Counted from the stretch's first letter, positions 9,118 to 15,546 are shown. The stretch: DNA of 16,784 nt from Christensenella sp. UBA6406 (GCA_002438625.1 DJPS01000059.1:1-16784), one strand, 5' to 3'. Program-made: numbers and translations. The notes: a model not told the origin generated them from the sequence alone.

Positions 9118-9146
9118 ATTTTATCACATTTTCGCCATTATGAAAA
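9118..9146 (-). promoter_or_regulatory. Candidate promoter for typA
   Basis: TTTTCA (9141-9146), a 17-base spacer and TAAAAT (9118-9123) lie just after the strong terminator. Predicted transcripts would start near 9111 and carry the 9073-9098 hairpin in a leader of about 135 bases. An alternative is the perfect TTGACA at 9064-9069, which would put the hairpin outside the transcript, but I find no good -10 at the right distance from it. Confidence 0.35.
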
Positions 9147-9156
9147 GTACTTTTAT

Positions 9157-9192
9157 AAAAAAAGTTGCAAAAATATTAAATTTTTTTACAAC
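9157..9192 (-). terminator. Intrinsic terminator after P1
   Basis: On the minus strand GTTGTAAAAA pairs with TTTTTGCAAC (10 bp, one U-G pair) around a loop of about nine bases. Seven T follow directly (9157-9163). It begins 20 bases after the P1 stop and closes the effector/immunity-type unit. Confidence 0.75.
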
Positions 9193-9212
9193 TTAATTCA
9201 AACGCAATTTAT

Positions 9213-9587
9213 TTAACTATCATAATCATACGGAATTTTATTTTTCTTCTTCCCAAATGCATTCATTATATAACCATCTTCAACCCTGCACCACCAATCT
9301 TTATGTTCTTCTGGCAACCCTTTTGATAAATCATCATCTGTAAAATGATTATCCTGCACAAGTTCTAAATCTTCTATTTTAATTGTTGTGTAAATGTCAT
9401 CTTTTAATTTAAATATATTTTCTTCTTTACTCATAAATTCTTTATCGTAAACTCTTTGGTCTTGAAAATTAACAAAGAAGCGGTTATCAAATATTGGGGC
9501 ATCCAAAATTGTACCAATCATTCCCTTATGTATTCCTTCGTTTATATAGTTATCATTTATTACTTTTACATCATCCAACAATCTCAT
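9213..9587 (-). CDS. P1: small acidic protein, immunity-type paralog 1
   Basis: This 124-residue acidic soluble protein has no membrane segment. The N-terminal half (LLDDVKVI, then GMIGTILDA, then FFVNFQD) has the strand-turn-strand look of an SH3/KOW-like barrel, as in DUF4926-type proteins, which often sit beside toxins. The C-terminal half carries IKIEDLELVQDN, WWCRVEDG and the end motif KKNKIPYDYDS, all shared with P2 and P3. It differs from P2 at about 17 of 124 positions. The start is ATG at 9587, whose ATGA overlaps the TGA stop of the upstream effector-like gene. AGGAGG lies 9 bases upstream. An upstream GTG at 9596 has no usable site, and P2 and P3 both begin with the same MRLLD. The translational coupling suggests matched production with the effector. 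The immunity role is inferred, not shown. Confidence 0.6.
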   Translation of the reverse strand: MRLLDDVKVINDNYINEGIHKGMIGTILDAPIFDNRFFVNFQDQRVYDKEFMSKEENIFKLKDDIYTTIKIEDLELVQDNHFTDDDLSKGLPEEHKDWWCRVEDGYIMNAFGKKKNKIPYDYDS

Positions 9588-10204
9588 TCTTGCCACCCTC
9601 CTATTGGTGTATTCAATTTTAATTTACCATTAGGAAACACCATATAATTAGTTTTTAATTTATAAATTCTTCCAGCTTTAATGTTTGCTCCTGGTATGTC
9701 TACATTTATATTTACTTTACATCCATAATTTGACCAGTTCACAACATAATAATTACCATAAAAATATGATTCCTTTGTCTTTTCTAAAAGAACCTCTACA
9801 AACTTATCATAAAAATCTTTGCCGTAACCCATTGCTTCAACCCATTCACCTTTAGATTTGAATAGATAAGGGATTTTTCCGTTTGGAATAATTATCTCTA
9901 TTTCTTCTGGACTGCTTGGATAAACTGGCACATCTACACAATGACAATTTGGATGATGCGTTCCAAATTTTAACCCCCTAGACACAAAATCTTTTACATC
10001 AATTTCACTATAATCAAATTTTGGTGGTCTCTTCCCTTCTTCATTTTTAAACCAACATTTATTTATTGCCACACACTTTACGCAATGATTATCTGTTGTT
10101 CCTTCAATTACTCCCGTATCATAGGCATAGCAATCTATTGACAATTCAGTGTTATAGTCTCTGATTTGAATCCAGTTGCCCACAACTTTATCTAAAGCAT
10201 TCAT
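9584..10204 (-). CDS. Candidate polymorphic-toxin-type effector with MuF-like Cys/His motif
   Basis: This 206-residue protein has no signal peptide or membrane helix. Residues 36-89 contain TTDNHCVKC (C41, C44), C50, and HHPNCHC (H83, H84, C87, C89). This C-x-C...HPNC-x-C arrangement recalls the end of the MuF phage head-morphogenesis domain, which temperate phages fuse to C-terminal toxins. The last 100 or so residues form a separate domain with NGKIPYLF, a helix pair, then PGANIKAGRIYKLKTNYMVF and NGKLKLNTPIGGW. From memory this resembles DUF6883-like modules, unverified. No catalytic triad can be named. The ATG at 10204 is chosen because AGAAGGAG sits 10 bases upstream and a promoter lies just before it. 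A longer in-frame start at 10291 would lie inside the -35 box. It is flanked by the immunity-type paralogs P2 and P1. It is the only gene here ending in TGA. Confidence 0.5.
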   Translation of the reverse strand: MNALDKVVGNWIQIRDYNTELSIDCYAYDTGVIEGTTDNHCVKCVAINKCWFKNEEGKRPPKFDYSEIDVKDFVSRGLKFGTHHPNCHCVDVPVYPSSPEEIEIIIPNGKIPYLFKSKGEWVEAMGYGKDFYDKFVEVLLEKTKESYFYGNYYVVNWSNYGCKVNINVDIPGANIKAGRIYKLKTNYMVFPNGKLKLNTPIGGWQE

Positions 10205-10262
10205 TTTTTTAATTCTCCTTCTATGTTTTTTATTTGAAAATATTTTTATTATTTTCATAACC

Positions 10263-10291
10263 ATTTTATCAGCAGAATTTCTCAAAATCAA
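10263..10291 (-). promoter_or_regulatory. Promoter for the effector-P1 pair, extended -10
   Basis: TTGATT (10286-10291), a 17-base spacer and TAAAAT (10263-10268), preceded by TGA as an extended -10. The transcript should start near 10256, about 50 bases before the ATG at 10204. This gives the effector and P1 transcription independent of P3 and P2. Confidence 0.6.
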
Positions 10292-10327
10292 TGTTTTGTG
10301 ACATTTTTAATCAGTTTTAAGTTTTTT

Positions 10328-10702
10328 CTAACTATCATAATCATACGGAATTTTATTTTTCTTCTTCCCAAATGCATTCATTATATAACCATCTTCAACC
10401 TTACACCACCAATCTTTATATTGCTCGGGCAAACTCTTTACCAAATCTTCATCCGTAAAATGATTATCCTGCACAAGTTCTAAATCTTCTATTTTAATTG
10501 CCGTATAAATATCGGATTTTAATTTGAAAATATTTTCTTTATTACTCATAAATTCTTTATCATAAACTCTTTGGTCTTGAAAATTAACACAAAAACTATT
10601 CCACCTTATGTCTGCATCTAAAATTGTGCCAATCATTCCCTTATGTATTCCTTCGTTTAGATAGTTATCATTTATAACTCTTACATCATCTAACAATCTC
10701 AT
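10328..10702 (-). CDS. P2: small acidic protein, immunity-type paralog 2
   Basis: This 124-residue protein is nearly identical to P1, with about 107 of 124 residues the same. At DNA level 72 bases at the 3' end (10329-10400) are identical to 9214-9285, and 46 more (10455-10500) to 9340-9385. Differences concentrate at residues 31-38, in the middle of the barrel-like half. The start is ATG at 10702 after a modest AAAGGA site about 11 bases upstream. It begins 26 bases after the P3 stop and probably shares its transcript. The effector gene follows after 123 bases holding a separate promoter. An SH3/KOW-like immunity protein is the best guess. It could instead be a sacrificial or cross-immunity copy against another strain's effector. 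Confidence 0.6.
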   Translation of the reverse strand: MRLLDDVRVINDNYLNEGIHKGMIGTILDADIRWNSFCVNFQDQRVYDKEFMSNKENIFKLKSDIYTAIKIEDLELVQDNHFTDEDLVKSLPEQYKDWWCKVEDGYIMNAFGKKKNKIPYDYDS

Positions 10703-10728
10703 TTTTTCACTCGTCCTTTATTTAACAA

Positions 10729-11109
10729 TTAGCTATCATAATCAAAAGGAATTTTATTTTTCTTTTCGCCTTTTAAATTTATTATGATGCCATTTTCCAC
10801 CTTACACCACCAGTTTGGATTGTGGCGGGGAATGGAATCTAAAATAATTTCATCAGAGCAATGATTATCTTTGATAAGTTTTAAATCTTTTATTTTAATA
10901 GGACAAAAAACATCTTCATTTAGGCTTAGAAAATTGCTTTCTATACTCATAAATTCTTTATCTTTGCATCTTTCATCTATAAAACCAACGTGAAAGCAGT
11001 TGTCCCTAATTTCCGCATCTATGATTGTGCCTATCATTCCTTTAAACACGCCGTTTTCCGCATATTCTTCACTGTCCCTTAACACTTCAACTTTATCCAA
11101 CAATCTCAT
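10729..11109 (-). CDS. P3: small acidic protein, divergent immunity-type paralog
   Basis: This 126-residue protein is aligned end to end with P1 and P2 but clearly older in divergence. Shared landmarks are MRLLD at the start, KGMIGTI at about 24-30, DKEFMS near 50, IKIKDLKLIKDNH, WWCKVENG, and KKNKIPFDYDS at the end. It is the first gene of the P3-P2 pair and lies about 50 bases downstream of a candidate promoter. The ATG at 11109 has only a weak GTGGAT site. A conserved fold combined with a changed middle suggests a related protein of different binding specificity, but no partner is shown by the sequence. Confidence 0.6.
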   Translation of the reverse strand: MRLLDKVEVLRDSEEYAENGVFKGMIGTIIDAEIRDNCFHVGFIDERCKDKEFMSIESNFLSLNEDVFCPIKIKDLKLIKDNHCSDEIILDSIPRHNPNWWCKVENGIIINLKGEKKNKIPFDYDS

Positions 11110-11157
11110 TTTTATAATCCACTTTTGTTTTAATTTTTATTTAGACTTCTTCCTTTT

Positions 11158-11166
11158 ATTTTAGCA
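11158..11166 (-). promoter_or_regulatory. Candidate extended -10 promoter for P3-P2
   Basis: The minus strand reads TGCTAAAAT: a TAAAAT -10 (11158-11163) with TGC as an extended -10. The -35 (TAGATT at 17 bases) is poor. A transcript starting near 11151 would have a leader of about 40 bases. A 9-base direct repeat, TAGCATAAA on the plus strand, overlaps it (11162-11170) and recurs 23 bases away (11185-11193), which might mark an operator. Confidence 0.35.
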
Positions 11167-11297
11167 TAAATTTATAATGAAATCTAGCATAAAAAGAAAA
11201 ATATGCAAAAATTTTAAATATTTTTCATTTTAAAATAAATATTTATTTAATTTACTTTTTTATCAATTTTTGTTTTTAACTTTTTTATTTGTTAGAT

Positions 11298-11537
11298 TTA
11301 AGCCATAAAAAACTCTTTCATTCTTGTTGCTTTAACTGCAAAATAAATGTTCATATCGTTTTGAGATAGCACATCAATTTCAACTTCGGCAGTTGAATCT
11401 ATAAGATTAAAATAGTGCTTTAAAATGTTTATGATATCCGCCTTTAACACTTCGTTAATTGCTTCGTTTGTTGCTAACTTTTTATCATTTTGAATTATGT
11501 TTGCCATTCTATCAAACCCAATTTTTGCTTTATTCAT
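11298..11537 (-). CDS. minE: Cell division topological specificity factor MinE
   Basis: MinE stimulates the MinD ATPase and drives MinCD off the membrane, which places the division ring at midcell. The 79-residue protein matches the MinE core: an N-terminal MinD-contact helix (RMANIIQNDKKLA, about 10-22), then LKADIINILKHYF (31-43) and the beta-strand EVEIDVLS of the topological-specificity domain. It is slightly shorter than E. coli MinE (88 residues) at the front and lacks the usual hydrophobic LLDFF-type membrane-targeting start. The ATG at 11537 follows AAAGGA at about 9 bases. It lies 58 bases behind minD, the usual order, so the two are probably co-transcribed. The position next to minD makes the call firm. 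Confidence 0.85.
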   Translation of the reverse strand: MNKAKIGFDRMANIIQNDKKLATNEAINEVLKADIINILKHYFNLIDSTAEVEIDVLSQNDMNIYFAVKATRMKEFFMA

Positions 11538-11595
11538 TTTTATTTCCTTTTATAATTTTGCTTTGCTTTTATTTTTGCTTTTAAATTAATTTTTA

Positions 11596-12384
11596 TTAAA
11601 TTTTCTTTTTTAACTTTCTTTTGATTAAGCCTAAAATGCCCCTATAATTTAAAGTGCAATCGTAAATTTTTGAACTCCCCTCAACAATGTTTTCACCAAT
11701 TAAATCAAACGCACGTGCGGAATCGCATTTATTGCCCACCGTTCCGCCAATACTTGAAAGCGTGCCAATCGCATCGTCTTCGGGGATTGCCCCTATCATT
11801 TTAATTTGCAAAAGTTCATAAATGTCTTCAACTGAAAGCATTTCTTTACCAACAACCAAATCGCCCCTAACTCTGTTTACAATGCCGTAAATGTTTGAAA
11901 TGCCCAAACTTAAAAGAATCGTTATAACTTTATCCGCATCTCTTAAACTTGAAATGTGTGGCGTTACAACAACAATCGCTTCATCTGCAACTGACACAGC
12001 CCTATGGAAACCATCCTCTATGCCTGCGGGGCAATCTATCAATATGTAATCAAAAAACTCATCCAACTCGCCAACAACCCGCTTTATCTCCGCTTTGCTT
12101 AAATTTACATTAGAATGATTGCTTGGCATAATGAATAAATATGGATTTTGACTATCTTGAATTAAAGCCTGCCTTGCACGACACCTTCCGCTAAGCACAT
12201 CAAAAACATCAAAAACCACCTTACTTTCAACCCCAAGCACAACATCTAAATTGTTTAGCCCTATGTCTAAATCCATAACCACAACCTTAAAGCCACTGCT
12301 GGCAAGCATATTCCCCACGTTTGCACAAACTGTTGTCTTTCCAACCCCACCTTTCCCTGATGTTATAACAATTTTTCTAGCCAT
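11596..12384 (-). CDS. minD: Septum site-determining ATPase MinD
   Basis: MinD is a membrane-binding ParA/MinD-class ATPase that recruits the division inhibitor MinC to the poles. The deviant Walker A GKGGVGKTT is at residues 10-18. The DLDIGLNNLDVVLG switch stretch is near 38-51, and LIDCPAG follows near 115. The C-terminus YRGILGLIKRKLKKKI is a basic amphipathic helix of the kind that targets MinD to membranes. The length of 262 residues is normal. The ATG at 12384 follows AAGGAGAG at 5-6 bases. An intrinsic terminator lies between it and the upstream mreB-like gene. I could not settle on a promoter in the AT-rich gap. No minC is present nearby, although minC-minD is a common order in Firmicutes; it may be elsewhere. 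Confidence 0.93.
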   Translation of the reverse strand: MARKIVITSGKGGVGKTTVCANVGNMLASSGFKVVVMDLDIGLNNLDVVLGVESKVVFDVFDVLSGRCRARQALIQDSQNPYLFIMPSNHSNVNLSKAEIKRVVGELDEFFDYILIDCPAGIEDGFHRAVSVADEAIVVVTPHISSLRDADKVITILLSLGISNIYGIVNRVRGDLVVGKEMLSVEDIYELLQIKMIGAIPEDDAIGTLSSIGGTVGNKCDSARAFDLIGENIVEGSSKIYDCTLNYRGILGLIKRKLKKKI

Positions 12385-12529
12385 AATCTCTCCTTAAATA
12401 TATACATAATCTTAAACCATTTTTTAATTTGATTTTTTATTTTATATTTTATTTGAATTACAATAAATTTTTATATATTGATTTTTTATCTATTTTTAAT
12501 TTACAAGGCAAATTATAGCATTAAAAATA

Positions 12530-12568
12530 TAAAAAAGCAGTGATTAAATAATAATTTTTAACCACTGC
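12530..12568 (-). terminator. Intrinsic terminator after the mreB-like gene
   Basis: GCAGTGGTTAAA pairs with TTTAATCACTGC on the minus strand (12-bp stem, one G-U pair) around a short AT loop. T6 (12531-12536) and further T-rich sequence follow. It begins 19 bases after the mreB-like stop and separates it from minD. Confidence 0.8.
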
Positions 12569-12586
12569 AACAATATAAGACAAAAT

Positions 12587-13597
12587 TTAATTGTTTGTTA
12601 CAATTTTTGATAGCAATTTATCATTATCAATTAACACTTTTGCCCCATCCATACAGACAAGTTCGCTTTGTTCAAAGGTTGTAATTGGCACATTTAATCT
12701 CTTTCTAAAATAACTTTCTATGCCCGTAACCTTAGCATTGCCACCCACCAAATATATGCCATTTTTAGCAATATCATTCAATAAATCGGCACTTAATTGA
12801 TTTAAAACTATTTCAACGCCATCCAAAATTTTTTCATAAAACACATCAAAAATTTGATATAAATCTTTTGCAAAAACTGTGTTTTCTCTGCTAACCCTTG
12901 TAAGAGCATCATAACCTGTGAATGTTATGTTTGCTATGTCTTGTGGATGCAATGAACCAATTTCTTTCTTTATTTTCTCTGCTATAGAATCGCTTATAAC
13001 AACATTAAATGTTTCAAAGATAGAACTTGCAATCGCACTATCAATTATAGAGCCACCAAGTTCAATAGAATGTCCATTTACAATGCTACACTTGCTTACA
13101 ACTGCTATCTCTGTCGTATCCGCACCAAAATCTATAACCATTTTGCCACTTACTTCTTCTATGTTAGCCCCCGCACCAACAAGACACGCAACAACATTAG
13201 GAATGAATGTATAGTTATATATCCCCACATCCATTGCCAAAATTTCATAATCTCTTTTTTCTTCCGCTGTTAAACTGCAATTTACCAAAAATGTTGCCTT
13301 AATCTTCCTAACTTTTGCATAATCTACAAGTGCAAGTTTAAGCAGTTTAGAAAGCAAAAGTTTAGCAAGTTCTAAATTTGCTATAACCCCATTCTTTATA
13401 GGTGCTTCAACCCATATAGAGCCATCTGTTTTGCCAAGCAACTCCTTTGCACTGTCGCCCACTTCAACCGCCACAATCTTCTTGCCCTTTTTGCTAAATG
13501 CAATAAGCGATGCCTCTTTTAAAACAAGCCCGCCACCTTTTTTGTATATGCAAGTTTCTGCATCACCTAATTTTATAAAAATTTCAGTATAATTCAT
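12587..13597 (-). CDS. MreB-like actin homolog with altered nucleotide-binding site
   Basis: MreB forms membrane filaments that guide lateral wall synthesis. This 336-residue protein aligns over its whole length. Examples are GDSAKELLGKT (48-56), PIKNGVIANLE (66-76), VIDFGADTTEIAVVS (154-168), ISDSIAEKIKKEIGS (201-215, family form IGERTAEEIK) and IYLVGGNAKVTGIE (281-294). The ATP site is changed: phosphate-1 DLGTANT reads KLGDAET (K9 for Asp), the EEPMAAAIGAG glutamate is N134, and the phosphate-2 GGGT is GADT. It may bind nucleotide weakly or not hydrolyse it. The start is ATG at 13597 after GAGAGGTG. A GTG at 13603 overlaps that site and is rejected. mreC and mreD are absent nearby. It could be a secondary MreB/Mbl paralog, with the normal copy elsewhere. 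Confidence 0.8.
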   Translation of the reverse strand: MNYTEIFIKLGDAETCIYKKGGGLVLKEASLIAFSKKGKKIVAVEVGDSAKELLGKTDGSIWVEAPIKNGVIANLELAKLLLSKLLKLALVDYAKVRKIKATFLVNCSLTAEEKRDYEILAMDVGIYNYTFIPNVVACLVGAGANIEEVSGKMVIDFGADTTEIAVVSKCSIVNGHSIELGGSIIDSAIASSIFETFNVVISDSIAEKIKKEIGSLHPQDIANITFTGYDALTRVSRENTVFAKDLYQIFDVFYEKILDGVEIVLNQLSADLLNDIAKNGIYLVGGNAKVTGIESYFRKRLNVPITTFEQSELVCMDGAKVLIDNDKLLSKIVTNN

Positions 13598-13676
13598 ACG
13601 CACCTCTCAACAAATACTTTGCCACTTATCTTACGCACAATTTCCAAATTTGCAAAAATATGCAAAAATTTTATTT

Positions 13677-13704
13677 ATTATAAAAATGAAAATATAATTC
13701 TTAA
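13677..13704 (-). promoter_or_regulatory. Candidate promoter for the mreB-like gene
   Basis: TTAAGA (13699-13704), a 16-base spacer and a perfect TATAAT (13677-13682) lie about 80 bases upstream of the ATG at 13597. The -35 is weak (4 of 6), and a second TATAAT at 13763-13768 has no -35, so assignment is tentative. Confidence 0.35.
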
Positions 13705-13831
13705 TTTAATAAAAGCAAAAATTAATTTATCTATGCAATTTTTTCATCTAATTTATTTTTGCATTATATTTTTTAATCTGCATTTACATTTATACTTTAT
13801 AGCTTTCAACTTTAAACACAGCAACCAAACA

Positions 13832-15343
13832 TTAAAGCACTTGAAGTTGCTTATTAAATGCACGCCTAAAATCTGCCCCCGCCTTTTTAACATCTTCTAA
13901 AATGCAGTTGCAATCTACCTTTGGCACAATGTTCAAAATGCACTTATCACCCAAAACATCACACACAATGTGGTCGCAAGTTTTAGATTTATCTATAAGC
14001 CTAGAAATTTTAACAATAACAGCCAATTTCTTAACGATGTCCAAATCTTCTTCATCCACCATATCTTTATATCTTACCCAGTTAGAGAAATCAAAGTCAT
14101 CCAAATTTTGGCTTGCCACAACAAACCCCGCAAGCACAAGTTCTTTATGCGTTGCACCATAAATTTCACTATTCACAACAATAGGAAAGCCCGTTCTTTC
14201 AAAGTTGCGTGCATTGATTCTTTTTCCACAATTTGCTAAATATGATGCAATTCTTAAAACTTTTTGTTGTGATTTCGTGTATCTATGTAAAACTCTTAAC
14301 TCCTCAAACAAATCATTTGCATAAACATAAATATTCTTGCTTTCATTCTCTTCTTTATCATAAAACGCATTGCAAGTTTCTAAACTTTGCGTTAAAATGT
14401 CGCCAATGGGTCTATCACCAAAAATGCTGTTCATTTCATTATATAAAACACCTGTCGCAACACTTAACTCGTTTATAGCAAATACATTCACACCATAAAC
14501 ACTCATTAAAGCCTTAACAATGGCAAATCCGCTTGCTACCATATCTGCACGCTCGCCACTTACGCCCTTAATCTTCTTAGTCTTGTCAACATCCATATTT
14601 TTAACAACATTATATGCCTTAGTAAAATTCTCTATGGTAAGTTCATAATTATGCTCTAAATTAAGCGGATATTTTGTCCCCATTCTGGTTAGCCTGCCCA
14701 CATTTATAAAAGCATTTCCCATTCCTATTCTTTTATATTCCTCTTCTTCACTGCTGAATATATCAATTTTAGAAAACTCTTTCTTTGCGAACTCTACCAT
14801 TCTATCCATTTTTTGTGCTGGAGTCAACTTATCTTCATTTTCATACTTTCTTGCAAGTGTTAGCGTACCAAAATTAAATCTGCAACTGTCCATAATATTA
14901 CGCCTATTGTATTTTATAATGTTGATATATTCATCTTGCACATTTATAACAACGCCCTTAATTTGCTCCATTGTGTTTGCATTTAAAAGATGCACAGCAG
15001 TTTCAACCTTGTCATCGCCTAAAATGTCAAACTTGAAAATTGTTTCGCTGTTCACTTCTTCTATAAAACTGCGGTGGTTCTTTACATCTTTAAATGCACT
15101 TGTACAATAAGCAACAGTCTTATCTACCTTATAAATTGTTACATATCTTTGAAAATTTTGCAAAATGCCAATCGTTTCCAATGTCCTTGCTGGCTTTATA
15201 ACATTGTCCGCTTCTATGTCTGCCCACAAGTTTAATGGCTCGCCCATTTCATCTAGCACATTGACAAGAGCATTATCATTGTATTCAGCAACAACCATCT
15301 TGCATCCCCTAACATCTAATTCAACTATTGCAATTCTTTTCAT
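13832..15343 (-). CDS. Ppx/GppA-family protein, probably catalytically inactive
   Basis: Ppx/GppA enzymes hydrolyse polyphosphate or pppGpp. The 503-residue length and domain order match: an ASKHA core (1-300) with YCTSAFKDVKN at 79-89 (family TSALRDAxN) and GERADMVASG at 263-272, then a helical HD-like domain from about 355. Key residues are lost. Phosphate-1, normally IDxGSNSxRL, reads VELDVRGCKM. Phosphate-2, normally DxGGGSxE, reads NVQDEYIN (N134). In the HD region, LLHDIGK reads YLANCGK (370-371), and the following histidine cluster is gone. The fold therefore looks kept without the usual chemistry, so it may sense or bind rather than cleave. The ATG at 15343 follows AAGGAGT. It precedes the mreB-like gene by 234 bases. 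The family call is firm; the inactivity is inferred from residues. Confidence 0.75.
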   Translation of the reverse strand: MKRIAIVELDVRGCKMVVAEYNDNALVNVLDEMGEPLNLWADIEADNVIKPARTLETIGILQNFQRYVTIYKVDKTVAYCTSAFKDVKNHRSFIEEVNSETIFKFDILGDDKVETAVHLLNANTMEQIKGVVINVQDEYINIIKYNRRNIMDSCRFNFGTLTLARKYENEDKLTPAQKMDRMVEFAKKEFSKIDIFSSEEEEYKRIGMGNAFINVGRLTRMGTKYPLNLEHNYELTIENFTKAYNVVKNMDVDKTKKIKGVSGERADMVASGFAIVKALMSVYGVNVFAINELSVATGVLYNEMNSIFGDRPIGDILTQSLETCNAFYDKEENESKNIYVYANDLFEELRVLHRYTKSQQKVLRIASYLANCGKRINARNFERTGFPIVVNSEIYGATHKELVLAGFVVASQNLDDFDFSNWVRYKDMVDEEDLDIVKKLAVIVKISRLIDKSKTCDHIVCDVLGDKCILNIVPKVDCNCILEDVKKAGADFRRAFNKQLQVL

Positions 15344-15397
15344 TTTTACTCCTTAAAATTTTGTTTTTATATTTAATTCAACTTAATTTTATTGCTT

Positions 15398-15426
15398 ATT
15401 ATATCATATAATTTGCATTTTGTATA
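15398..15426 (-). promoter_or_regulatory. Promoter with extended -10 for the Ppx/GppA-like gene
   Basis: TATACA (15421-15426), a 17-base spacer and TATAAT (15398-15403), with TGA before the -10. The predicted transcript starts near 15391, about 48 bases before the ATG. A second extended -10, TGCTATAAT at 15480-15488, has no recognisable -35. Confidence 0.55.
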
Positions 15427-15546
15427 TAGATTTTTTAAATTTTTCTTAAAATGAATTTTTAATAAATGATTTTTTATAAATTATAGCAATGAATTAATTT
15501 AATTTTTTAACCTTTCAGCAAAACCAAACCACATATAACCATACTT

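Noticed and set aside
10205..10291. A longer effector with 29 extra N-terminal residues starting at 10291
   Set aside because: That start lies inside the -35 element and lacks a ribosome binding site, while ATG at 10204 has AGAAGGAG at good spacing.
9213..11109. Prophage or integrative element carrying the effector module
   Set aside because: No integrase, structural phage genes, tRNA target or attachment repeats are seen, and the flanking genes minE and typA are ordinary chromosomal genes.
11233..11248. Perfect 16-base palindrome in the gap between minE and P3
   Set aside because: It is made only of A and T in very AT-rich DNA, with no G/C in the stem and no T-run, so it is likely chance and not a terminator.
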